Assembly: GCF_963966145.1 (NCBI RefSeq)
Contig: NC_091046.1
Location: forward strand, 1,860,001-1,924,000
Direction of reading: 5' to 3'
Length of the DNA: 64,000 bases
Origin: Tenebrio molitor
Lineage: Eukaryota > Arthropoda > Insecta > Coleoptera > Tenebrionidae
Made by a program: the position numbers and the translations under genes. The notes under the pieces were generated by a model. It ran no database searches, was not told the origin of the DNA, and saw only the letters and a list, made by a program, of their open reading frames with translations. Positions 23,861 to 35,400 of the stretch are shown piece by piece (positions within the stretch are counted from its first letter, which is position 1; each line of letters starts with the position of its first letter).

Positions 23861-24362
23861 GTCAGATTCCGGTGACACTCTAGCTTGTGTTAAGTCTCTT
23901 GTGGTATCGGTAACGTCTCAATCTCAGGTAAAGGTGCAAGATTTGTGTCGGGGTCGTAATCTGTCGACTAGACGGTGACACTATGGTCGGGGATTATTTA
24001 TGGCGGAGCCATGCGTTTTGTTGAAATATCGTCGGTAATTTTCTGGCTCATTGCGAAACAATGATATACATTAGAGGCGCGTGACGGCTGACAAGGGACC
24101 AAGTTGGCCTCTTCTTGTACTGGAGAGATAAGGCTCTCGAAGATATTTTACGGTGGGAATGCCGCTGATATCTTAATGCGTCCCCAGTCACTCGGTCGAT
24201 TTCCTCTCAAGTGTTGCTCCGTACAGCCTTGATGGAGAAATTATAGGTTCTCGGTGAAATCCGAAGGGATTTTCGGACACCTTTGTCCCACATAAAATAA
24301 AAAAGTGCTTTTCAAAACCAATCAAATTGCACCTTAAAATTTCAATTAGGTTTTTTTAAAAT
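23861..24362. promoter_or_regulatory. GC-richer island, candidate enhancer
   Basis: About 400 bp of balanced, CpG-containing sequence lie between a satellite-like array and a foldback element. No coding frame is supported. The regulatory role is inferred from composition only. Confidence 0.25.
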
Positions 24363-25222
24363 TAGGGCATCAGAGTAAGCACACTTGCCGTTATCAAGGT
24401 TGGGTTTTGCAAATTTTTGAAAAATGGGTACCGGTGGTGATTCAAGGAAAGTGTCAATTATTTTTGAAAATATTACTACTACATATTAGTTTATAGCTTG
24501 TGACAGTGAAAGAATAAAATAAAGAGAAATTGTGTAAATCCTTGTAAAATCATATAATTAAAATTTTTTTTATGAATATTAAATAAAAATCATTAATAAA
24601 TTATACAAATGACTAAATATTTTTAAAAATAATAAAAACAACGAAGATATACTTGATTTAAATAATAATATATAAGAAACATTGAAAAATATATAAAAAA
24701 ATATGCATTAATAAATACGTGATGTGAGAGAGAATGTTTGCATAAACTGTCCAAATTCAGAAGATACCTATAGTTAATGTAAAAATGTAATTATTACAAA
24801 ATTATCTAAAATAGAATATTTAGATCTTTCTGCCAATGACTTTTACGCCAAAATGACACCTCCTTAATTTTTTTGACATTTCTCTTTTATTTTTTTAATA
24901 AATCATTCCATTCCATATCCCTCTCATTACCCTCTTGAAAAATATCTTGGGAAACATTTTCTGAGAATCACAATCGGATTTCATTTTTCAAAAATTCGTA
25001 AAACGCAACCTTGGTATTGATGTTGGATTTTCTCATGGGCTATGAGTCACATCTGCGCCAACGACGAAAATCGATCTCAAGTAGGTGCTACAGACCGACC
25101 AGAAAACATCGTCATTCGTTACGTTAGTGTCGTCTTCGCGCCTTCGCGCAGATATTTATGTACAAGGTCACAGCCCATGAGAGAATCCAATACCATTCTA
25201 ACGGCAAGTGTGCTTGCTGTGA
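24363..25222. mobile_element. Inverted-repeat element carrying a nested MITE
   Basis: The left arm (24,363-24,428: AGCACACTTGCCGTTATC, AAGGTTG, AATTTTTGAAAAATG) is repeated inverted on the right as CATTTTTCAAAAATTCG..CAACCTTG and, after an interruption, TAACGGCAAGTGTGCTTGCT. The interruption is the family C MITE at 25,023-25,190. The centre is AT-rich with no transposase frame. Confidence 0.68.
25023..25190. mobile_element. MITE family C, copy 2, nested in the 24.4-25.2 kb element
   Basis: Terminal inverted repeats TTGGATTTTCTCATGGGCT / AGCCCATGAGAGAATCCAA bound 168 bp that match the copy at 9,783-9,964. The insertion splits the right arm of the surrounding inverted-repeat element, giving a relative age order. 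Confidence 0.82.
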
Positions 25223-25479
25223 TCTTTAAATTAAATTGTCACTGACTTATCTAAAAAAAAATATTCTTCTAGGAGGACAAAGCGTCATTTCTTCTCTTGA
25301 GGCAGTTGAAAAATATTTAAAAAAATTTGTTGGACATGGTGTCATTACAATATAATAAATAATGTATTAACTAGACTGTTGTCAATAAATTTACCTCCAT
25401 TATGATTTAATACATAGTACTGATGCGGGCAATTATTGTATTAATTCTTTCCTTGATTCTACTAAAAAACATTATATGA

Positions 25480-28400
25480 CTTAAGCCAGACGTGAAGAAA
25501 CGGCCTCAACTCTGCTGTTTCAATTTTCCTGTCAACTGTTCAAGTTGCGTCTTCCGGACAAAAAATGCTCAGCAAGAAATAGCAAGTGGTCGATTTTTTA
25601 ATACGAAAAGAGCGTCTTGAGCTTTCAAAATGCTCAAATTAAGACTGGTTCAAGCTGGGATTGTGTTTTGATTGCATTCTTCGTCGATCCTTGCCGAAAC
25701 CAATTGTTCTTTGATTGTTGGTAAAGTTCGTGTATTTTTTGTCGTTTTTGATGCCTTGGGGCCTCCTCGCGGGGACCCTCCAGCTGTGGGCCCCTCGTAT
25801 CGTCCCATCTCGGGATTAATTGTGATTAGTTTGTTGTTTGAGTAAAACCCGGCCAAATCAATCATCCCAATCGTCGGATCAGATCGCGTCGAACCAACCG
25901 CATCTATAAATACCCGCCGGGATGTATTTATAAAACGTCAAGTCGACTCATTTCATTCGGTGATAATCACGTCAGCCCGACCAGTTTCCTTTCCAAATGT
26001 GAGCGGAATGCGCGTTATTATCTGGTGCCCCGGCTCTGCTCCCCGACGACGTCGCCCACCGAATCCGACCGGACAACGTCGCCCGATGCGAATATTCAGA
26101 GAAGCCGTTCTCATACCTGCGCGCTAATCGTTTCCTTTTCAATTAGCGGCTTCCTTGTTTCGTGCGATTTTTTACGTGATAATACGACATCGAGGAAAAA
26201 TCTCCCACGATCCACTTTTTTCCTACCAATCATATCGTCGCCGTCACACCGTTCACAGGAGCTAGGTTGCTGGCGTTTCCGCGGAAACATGGGAAGCGAT
26301 CGATGAATGAAAGGCCCAAAAGGAAAACGAGAGGCGGGCTGACCCCGAAACCGAGGCTCTCGGCCAAGACGGTGTGCCGCAGGGGACAGTTTCGGTACCC
26401 GTTCTACGCGCCAGAAAGTGCATACTCTTGAGATGAATGGAAAATAAAAGAAAGGAGAGGTCGGCTGTTATGTAAATGTAGTTCAACAGGTGCCGCAAAC
26501 AAAAAATATAACAGAACTCTGGGACAAGTGAGGTTTGCACAACGAGGCCTGGGATGTTGTACCTTGCCCCAGAGGGAACCTTTCAAGCTTTCCGATTTTG
26601 TACGAGTTGGTGAACCCAGCGGGGTTGGAAACAACCTCCATCAGCGCCGTCACCTTTCAACATCTCTCTCCTCCGGCCCCACGCGCCTCGTTCCAGTTTC
26701 TCGCCGATTCGCATATAATCTCCGGTGCGGATGGCCCGTAAATCATCCACATCCGACCGCAAAACTCCAGCGATTTATGATCCACGATGTTCCGCTTTGA
26801 TGTCTCTGCCCGTCGAACGCCCCGATTCGCGTCCGTCGACTCGTCGGGGCGCTGCAAGGAGGCCGCCGCGGGCCCCTTCTCTTCACCGCTACAATTCCTG
26901 TCACAACCGCACCCTTGTCCACGTTAAATCCCGCATCGCGAAAGGTGTCCTCCGCCGTAATTAGGTACTCCCCACTAGACTTCAGCCGTCAATTACTTTT
27001 TGATACTTTGTTATAGAGATTTATGCGTGTTATAGGTGTCGCTTTGCAATAAGGGCTGAATTGGCGGTTCTGAGAGGAAGTGGAAGTTGCGGGCTCGACC
27101 GTCGCATAATTACCGCAAGAATGCAAGTTATGATGGAAAGTTTTTTTTGTTGAAAAAATTAAAGAGTTTATGCAAAAAGTTGCACCAAGCATGCTGGTAG
27201 CGTTGTTGCCTGTGTTGAAACCACACTATTATCAGTTATCACTATCATTATTACTATTATTAGTATTATTTTCTGGTGTATTACATATAGGGTGACACGG
27301 CATTCAGGTCGAATTAATTTCTCACTACGGATACTACAATGGAGATAATTTAAAATTGTTTGGGATTTTATCTTGGTGGGTGGCGGCGTAAAAAAGTGTT
27401 TAATTCGCGGGGTAATTGGTCAATTAGGTGGGGGACACTTGGCACCGGAGACGGTAGCCCGGAACAGGGCGTGAGCCCCCGGAGTCGCTCATGTATTATG
27501 TAACCGGCAGCGCCGCCTGTAATTTTTATAATTACAAGGCGCACGCCTAATTTTTTAATTTGTCCGGAACAGTGGCGTCCGTGTCGGTGTTGGTGAATTT
27601 AATTAAAATATTGCCGGACAGATTGGTAGATCAGTATCGAGAAATTACAGCTTTGGCGGCCGCGCCGCCACCAGGCCCTAAACAGAGTAATTACCCAATA
27701 ATTAGCCCATAAGGTTTAACCAATAAAAAATAATTAGATCCAGTGTGTAATTATGCAAATTCGCGTACCGCTCTAGCGCCAGAACTGGATCTAATTGAAC
27801 TGGCGGGGAGCGCGTCGTTGCCGTGGCGACGCCAAGCCAACTGCTCATTAGTGAATTCCGAAAGGCGTCGTTTGAAACGTGTCATAAAAAGCCGACGCCG
27901 CCGTCGCGCAAAATAGCGCCGCTTTATTTTTACACGTCACCGCGGTTCATTTGTCCAGGACAGGGGCTCGTTGTGGCGCGCACCGCGGAACCTAAGGGCG
28001 GGCGTCCACTGATTTGTTTTGTCACGTGACAGTAGGTCAGAGTCTGGTTGGGCGTGTTTCCACCTGACAGCCGTCGTCGTGAGCAAGATGGATGGGACGA
28101 TCCCGGAGTCGCTGATAACACCGGACGCTCTATCTACCAGTCGATCCACGGTACCTGTCAATGCGATGTTCCATATCACCGAGATAGTGGACCGTGTATT
28201 ATTAACACGTGACATTCCTCCAGATCCTGATTGCGTCCCAGCGACATCTCGACCGTCCACCGGATCGGCAGGGCCCGAGTCCGTGGGATTTCGGGCTCTG
28301 GATGGAATTTTCTGCAGCCAGTCGCCTAATCCGGCGATAATGCGCATGAAAATGATTTAAGTGCGACGTGTTCATCTGATAAGCCGGAACGGAGATTGCA

Positions 28401-29000
28401 TTTTTATTTATGGTTTCCACTTAGTTAATTACAAAAACATTAAACGCGAACAATTAATCAATAGCGGACAAGAGTCTATGCAAATACGGAAAAAATCTAA
28501 TTAAGTTATTGTAATGGAAGCTGGCGGTTTATCGGCCCGGAATCAAAGAGCTCCATTGTTGAAGCGTTCGAAAGGACGATACCGGAAGGAGGAACACGAT
28601 ATCGCGCATCTAATTAGTCCTTAATTATCAAGGATTACGGATCGTGGTGGCGGCCCCTCTCGCCCAATTAAAAACTACTTTGCTAATACCAAAAACACCA
28701 CTCTTAATGGAGTCGCCTGGAATGACAGACAATCTGGACGTACCAGCAGATATGTGCATGAGTGCATTGTTGCAGACGTTTTGTCTTGGCAATTTACGGT
28801 GAATGGTGATCAATTTACGGAGACAGAATTACAGACAAGTGATTGCATCATTTACAATAATTACCTGACATTAACATCCAACACATACACCGCTATTAAA
28901 TTGCCCGATCTGGTAGTTGTGCAAGATGGTGCAAACCCCTATATGGCGACAACGATAGAGGAATCTAGATGATCGACAGCTCAGAAAAAATCAAAATTAG
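25480..29000. promoter_or_regulatory. Largest GC-richer block of the desert, candidate apterous regulatory region
   Basis: About 3.5 kb with few transposon remnants and balanced composition. It contains two perfect POU octamers ATGCAAAT (27,753-27,760 and 28,478-28,485) and many TAATTA-type cores. A perfect 13-bp inverted repeat (27,732-27,744 / 27,784-27,796) surrounds the first octamer. Frames of 60-136 residues overlap on both strands without family motifs. Lack of repeats over several kilobases suggests constraint. The regulatory assignment is inference. Confidence 0.4.
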
Positions 29001-29114
29001 GGCGTGATTAAGTGGTTATAAAATTGTTGGGGGATGTTCGAGCAGGACGGACAACTTTAGGAGGTAACAATTTTGGGGGTGAATAAATAACAATTATTGC
29101 CACTTAATAAATGT

Positions 29115-29802
29115 ACAGGGTGAGCGAAAATCGATGTCTCAGTTCTATTCATCGATTTTTTTTTCCCAGAAACATACCTATTTTTGGCATATTGGGTGAT
29201 TCAAAATGATTGTGGCCAAGTATGGCAACTATGTACGAAAAATTATGTGGCAACTGTGTGGTTAGGGTAGAGTTGATATTTCTTCGACAGTTCATAGTCG
29301 CGCAATTTTAAAAACTGTCAAATCAATGTGTAATGATATCAAAAAAATCAAATGCACGCTTATGAAATGTCATAAATGACAACTCTACCTCATCCACACA
29401 GTTGCCACATAGATTTTCGTACATAGTTGCCATACTTGGCCACAATCATTTTGAATCACCCAATACATATGTATCTAAAAAGAGCTAATTTTTCTGAACA
29501 AATTTTGTAAAGAAAAAAATTTGCTATCTTTTTCCGTTAAAAAATTAAAAGCAAATTTTTTTCTTTACAAAAATTGTTCAGAAAAATTAGCTTTTTTAAA
29601 TATGCCAAAATATAGGTATGTTTCTGGGAAAAAAATTCGATGACGTCATTATGTATTTCAATTTCCAAATATGGAAAAATATGCAAATTTGGTTTAAAAT
29701 GGACCTTACTGAATCCCATTTAAGAACCTCTTTTCAGATTTTTTCTATCGTCTTTCCTTTTCGTTTAATAGAGCTGAGACCTCGTGTTTCGCTCACCCTG
29801 TA
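29115..29802. mobile_element. Foldback element with ACAGGGTGAGCG ends, interrupted by a second MITE
   Basis: ACAGGGTGAGCGAAAA..GTCTCAGTTCTATT at the left is mirrored by AATAGAGCTGAGAC..TTTCGCTCACCCTGT at the right. Inner arms also pair: CCCAGAAACATACCTAT with its complement, and GCTAATTTTTCTGAACAA with TTGTTCAGAAAAATTAGC. The right arm is about 120 bp longer than the left, so the left arm has a deletion. Both flanks read TA (TGTA..TATA). Confidence 0.75.
29191..29464. mobile_element. Palindromic MITE nested in the foldback element
   Basis: ATTGGGTGATTCAAAATG at the left is exactly mirrored by CATTTTGAATCACCCAAT at the right, and the arms continue for about 70 bp (TGTGGCCAAGTATGGCAACT). The two halves of the outer element's left arm (..GGCATAT and ATCTAAAAAGAGCTAATTTT..) lie on either side of it. 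Confidence 0.8.
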
Positions 29803-30055
29803 TATGTTTCATTTTGTTTATACCTCATAAATTATCAGTTATGTTGTGTATTATGAATAACAGTAAAATGATAATCGATGTTTTAATTCTCTAACACGCA
29901 CAGTTTATTTTATTTGGTCTAATTGTTAAGAAATAAATAACCTAGAAAATAAACTGACAATGAAAGATTTTTTTAAGATGGCTAAATCTTGGGGGCAGAA
30001 GAATTAGATAAAAGTTAGATATCACTGAAAACAGTGAGTGTTTTTTAAAAATATA

Positions 30056-30463
30056 CAGTGTGTCCAAAAAGTCTGGAAACCCCCCAATAAAATAGAAACG
30101 AATGATTTTCGAGAAAAACGCAAAAACAGATGAACTAGCGTTTTCAAAAAGCTTTCTGTTGATGGTATCTGTTTGCTGTTTTTAATGACCTTGAAATAAT
30201 TATGATGCCATCAGAGGTTTTTTTAAATGGCAACGTCGCATTTTTACTACCGTTTTTAATAGATCTTTTAATTGTCTACCCGACGGTCAAAAAAATTCAA
30301 TTTACATAAGAAATTTCCTGAAAAACCAATTTTTTTTTATAACATAATAACTTTTTCAAGGTCATCGAAAAGACCGAACAGACACTATCTGCAGAAATCT
30401 TTTTTTTACACTGTCTTATGCGTTACGTTTTTATTTGGGTGTTTCCAGACTTTTTGGACACTA
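30056..30463. mobile_element. Tc1/mariner-like MITE with TA flanks
   Basis: TIRs CAGTGTGTCCAAAAAGTCTG and CAGACTTTTTGGACACTA are near-perfect inverted copies flanked by TA on both sides, as expected for Tc1/mariner target sites. The 408-bp body has no transposase motif, so movement would have needed an enzyme supplied elsewhere. Confidence 0.75.
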
Positions 30464-30665
30464 TAAAAAATAGTTTTGTACAATTTTTGGTGGAAATTAT
30501 TTATATTACTTGGTATTACAGAAAGAATTTGATTTTTTATTAACTAAAAGCTTATGTCCACAGCTTTATTGGTGCATCCTAAGGACAGTGAAAACAACTG
30601 TTAACAAATGAGAATTATAATATGACAAGAAAATACCTTTTAGTAATGTTAAAAAGTTAGTTAAA

Positions 30666-30893
30666 GCGCTTTTTCTGGCTAGACAGCATCAGGGCGTTCT
30701 CCTAGATCCTTTCCCACCATTCAAACCTTGTGCAAATGCCTTTTTTTCTTTCTTGTTGTGTTTCAAGGTCGCGTCAAGGTCGCACCAATGTCTTAGTATA
30801 ACTAAAGGGTAAGGAAAATTCATTTGCATTGCATTTGAATGGTGGGAAACGATCTAGGAAAACGCCCTGAGGCTGTCTAGTCAGAAAAAACGC
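30666..30893. mobile_element. Palindromic element with arms of about 70 bp
   Basis: GCTAGACAGCATCAGGGCGT..CCTAGATCCTTTCCCACCAT is mirrored by ATGGTGGGAAACGATCTAGG..ACGCCCTGAGGCTGTCTAGT. The centre contains the direct duplicate AAGGTCGCGTCAAGGTCGCA. It is 228 bp and non-coding. Confidence 0.75.
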
Positions 30894-32697
30894 AAAAATT
30901 CCAGAAGTAGTTAAAGTAAACAATTACCAAGGAATCTTCTTACAAAAGAATTATAAAAAACCCAAATCAGTTCTGAATTTAAGAGATTGCAACAGATAGC
31001 ACGTGACATGATCCAAACATAAACAAAAGATGAGGCCGAGGCGAGTTCACTACACCACAATTTGCGGTGTTTGCTCTGCACAGATTTAGCGTTACTGCGC
31101 AGCTGTCTGACGTCATATCCTGACGAAACAAAGTACGGAAGACATTCAGGAAATCTTGCTCTTCTGATATACCTTGTTTGAAGAAAATCGGTCCGTCAGT
31201 TTTTGAGTTAACTAGAAACAAACGGACAAATAAATAAACAAAAATTGTAAAAACTGCTACAGCGTCTTCTGCGTTGCATAAATGAACCAAAAAGATTGAC
31301 ACTTTGTTTAAAGATCAAAATAACAAATAGCGTCTCTGATTTAATTTATATGATTGTATAAATTAGCTTGTTTTGGGGTGGCAAGTCGAAGGAGGAACTT
31401 AGGGGTGTCGATTTCAAATGGTTGTATTTTAGAGCAAAGAGAGGTAGAAGTATGAATCTTTTCAAAAATCAAAATGATCTTTTTTTTTAATTAGTACACT
31501 GTGTATTGTATTGTTCTTTATCTAATGTTTTTCTTTCCTTATTTTTTTAAAATATAAAAAAAATAATAGAACTTCGAATATTGTCCGATATTTCTAGTTT
31601 TGCTAAAACTTTGCGTTTTTGCATTTTTTTTTTCTCGACACCGCTTCACTAAAACGGTCTGTTGGGTCCATCCTCCCCTTCAAATCGCGTTTTACCCCAA
31701 TTACCCAAATCCAACCCCCATTGACCCTCTCCACCGGGCGTGAACCCCTCGTCGTCCCAGGCAGGTGCATTGCACATTTTATCTGCCACAAGTTGGTATG
31801 CATGATCGGTCAGTCAAGTGTGTTCACCCTTTTTTACTTGAGCTTGTCATTTCCGGTCCGCGGAGACAGCCGGCCGCCGCGATAAGGGTTGCGCTGCCAA
31901 CCTCCGCACACAAAAGAACCAGAAACCGCCGTCTATTTATTTTTACCTTTTCTTTCAATTAATTCCCGCTTCTGCCACCATCCTTGACGTGTGCGCGACT
32001 TTAATAAAGACGTATTATTTTTGACAGGCGGACGCTTTGTTTTTCACTTCCTGTTGTCTGCTGTTCGGTTATTTTAATAACCGTGGCTAATACTTGAGTG
32101 ATGATGATGTGACGTAAGCCAGATTATTTATGCGAGGTTTTACCTTTCGCGGTACGGCCTCGTACTTTTCCTCTTCTGCTCCCCAAACAAAACACCAAGA
32201 TCACACTTCTCGAATTCTTCACTCTTCCTGCGGCTCCTGATGACAAAATTCACACACCACGCCGCGATAATATACAGGGCAGTACCGCACTGTCTTCACC
32301 TTTCTCTTTGTTGTACAGATGACTTCCGTTAGAGAAGATTGGATTTTTATGCGCTAATGTAATCGGATGATTAATGCTTTTGAAATGGTGGATGCTCCCC
32401 GAGACAATAAAACGCAAAGGGAGAGTCATAATAATTGCTCTTGATATATCTGATGGTAATTTGTAATTGCTCTTCACACCGAGCTGCCGCTTATTTGAAT
32501 ATTTATTATTTAGTTGGCCAACATGATTTCCCACAAACGCGGTTTCACCACGTCCGCTCTTTCAACTCCAGACTCGCTGACGACTTAACAAACACTTCTT
32601 GGCTACCAAAGAGCAAATTTGAACTTTCGCTCACCGCTCGCAAGCAAATTCTCCTCTAATAATCATTTGGTCACGCAAGTTTACATTTCGGGCGATT
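30894..32697. other. Intergenic DNA with GC-richer segment 31,620-32,660
   Basis: The range 30,900-31,600 is AT-rich with a 107-residue minus-strand frame (31,302-30,979) that lacks any motif. From about 31,620 the composition becomes balanced with CpG, a candidate regulatory segment leading into the GTAC-rich domain. Confidence 0.3.
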
Positions 32698-35400
32698 CAG
32701 TACCACCGAGATGTCCAGATCTGAATCTCCTTGAACACATATCGGACAATTACACAATATATCTTCTTCCAAAACCACCAACTTTAAAGACACTTTTGGT
32801 ACCATCGACTCAAAATATGGGTACTTCTATGTTTAATCTCTTCGCAGGTACTACAATCATTTTTAGCAATGCCACTTATTTTATCCAGACATATAATAAC
32901 ACGACAGTACTAGTGATATACAAGTACTGAGTACTTGTGTTTAATCTTTTTGCTAACAATGGAAGCTTCTACATTCTCTTTCCACTTTATCTTCCTTTGT
33001 ACCTGTAGTACCTCGACATCTTTCTTCGATTTCCTTCTTCATTTTTCTCTCTGTTCCACCTAGATCTTCCACTTTCACGCTTCCGCTCTTTCAGAATCCT
33101 CAGCATGACTGTTATGCCGATTAATATGCATCACTTTTTTAAATCTTCATTTGAAATGTAAAGCTCCATCCCATTCATGTCGAAAACGTAAACAGACGAT
33201 ACCATCGCGTTGTGAACCTCCGCCAAGGTCATGCACCAGAAGGCCCCCTCGCCCCCCCGTCCGCATTTTGGCATAATTCATTTTGGTGAATGGTTTCGTT
33301 CTGTCTGAAATTCTCACGCGACAATGGAAAAGCAGACAACGAGCGGCTTGGTCATGAATGAAATTTCGTTTTACTATATGCAAATGGCGTGTTTCCACGC
33401 TCGTTGACAGCCGACCTTGGCGTGTGAATCACGCATCTTCGGCGATCACTCCCACAACAACGGCAACAACGGTCACGGTACTCCTCTAATGAGCAATTAG
33501 AGCGGAGTCGTTCGTTCATTCATTAAACGCGGTCGACACGTTTACACGGGTGGTGCGGCGACGATTTTGTCCGATGTGAGGGAGCCGTGTAGACGCGGAG
33601 ATTTTCGGCGAGGACGGCCACGAGGTAATTGACTAGGAAAACACATTCAGATCGTTATCGACGAGCGCCACCCACAACGGAACGAGTGCTAATCGCATTA
33701 TAAATTATAACTATAATTGTGAGATGGAGTCGTTTTTTTCTGGGAGATTTTCCACCCGGTGGAGGTTGTAATGATGGGTTTGCCGAGCTATATGTTACAA
33801 ATGGTACTACTAATGCAATTCACTAATGGGTACGGTATTAATGCGAAGTACGCCGTAAACCGGGAAATGGCTTTTTAATTATTTTCCTACAACGCACTTT
33901 TCTTCACAACTAAGTAGTACCGGAGAGATACAACAGAACTATTCTTCAACGCCACCACCAATAGAACACTCAAATTTGTGCTACACCTCCTTCTAAACCC
34001 TTTACTCTAAAATTATTCCAAATAGTAATAAATTATAAACAACAAATGATATTTTGCAGTACTACACGAGTACGATACTAAGAATATCATCAAACTATAC
34101 GAAAAAACGTAAGGTTCGATTGTTAAAAAGTATGTTTTGTTCAATAGAGGTCAAAGATTAAAAAGAAAATAGTACCGATATTTTTTCACCGCATTTTCTA
34201 GTACTACTAGGTAGATACGACACCAATAGCATCAAATACAATAATACTCAAAGTTAGAGTAACAAAAACGTAATATTTAACATAAAAAGAGTGAAAATAA
34301 TATTAGTGACATTCTTTAATGGTACTACACAGCTAGGATACGGAAGAAATCAATTGATAATATGTTCTAAACTATGACTTTTAGAAGCACATTTAGAATG
34401 AGAGTAATTGAAACTATTCCCTATTTGCTGACAATATGTCCTGTGTAAAGTACGTAGAAGTACTACATAAGCAAGATGCCAAGAACATCGAATTACAATA
34501 GTACTTAGTTTAGGCGATTAACTATCTTAGTTTGTCAGATATTTTGTGTCCACTTTCTAACAGTACTACATTGGTACTGCTCACAGGAAAAACCAAGGGC
34601 ATTAAATTCTTCGGTATAGTTTTACATTTTTTTACCCTACAAGTACTGACTACCAAACTCCATTCCATTCTAATGAAAATACAAATGTAAGTACCTACTG
34701 CAAATTAAAATATCAAGTTTCCTTTTCAACGGTTGGTCTTTTAAACAATCTGTTTGAGATTTACTGATTTGGGAATATCTAAGTACCAGATCTTTTAATT
34801 TGCAATTTAAACAGTTAGCAACGATGTTAAAAAACACTAAGGAGTAACGGTCTTAAGCTCGAATCTTACGTCAATCCACTATTCATGTAGAACGTATGGG
34901 AAGTACCGCCATGCTCTACATGTTCCAAAAATGAACCAAAATGAACTTTAGATAAAATCTAGGTTAGGAAGAATTTCATAAAGATCATTTAGCAAAGAAT
35001 AGAAGTACCTAAATGTCTGTTTGCAAAATATTATTATAGTACCAAGAAGTACCACAAGGAGAACTAGAAGGACTAGCGTTATCACGAAACACTCTAGACA
35101 ACATCTTCCTTTGAAAACTCTTTACTTTCACTTTGGTACCACTAACTGTCAGGATGTGTCATGGTACATGCCATTTGATAATATGTAATAAATAAATGAC
35201 ATAAACCTAAAATGTAGTTGATGCAATAAACTACTGGTACCAAGAATTCCGGTACTGCTGTGTTTACATTAGTGGTACTACCTACTAAAAATTTTTGTAA
35301 CGTAAATGCAGTACCGATCTCTTTATAGACTTCGATTGTTGGTACTGTAAACGGTGGTACCACCTCATAAAAAGTCTATATTTTCAAATGGTACCAGAAA
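32698..35400. repeat. GTAC-enriched compositional domain 1 (upstream of apterous)
   Basis: The tetranucleotide GTAC, usually as AGTAC, GGTAC or GGTACC, recurs irregularly. I count about 30 in 33,781-35,400 alone. About 5 would be expected at this base composition, and only 1-2 per kb occur in most of the window. There is no fixed period and no long repeat unit. The range 33,150-33,760 inside it is a GC-richer island with few GTACs. I see no gene. Confidence 0.6.

Noticed and set aside
30979..31302. 107-residue minus-strand frame
   Set aside because: Hydrophobic and Cys-containing but with no family similarity, no splice context and AT-rich surroundings.
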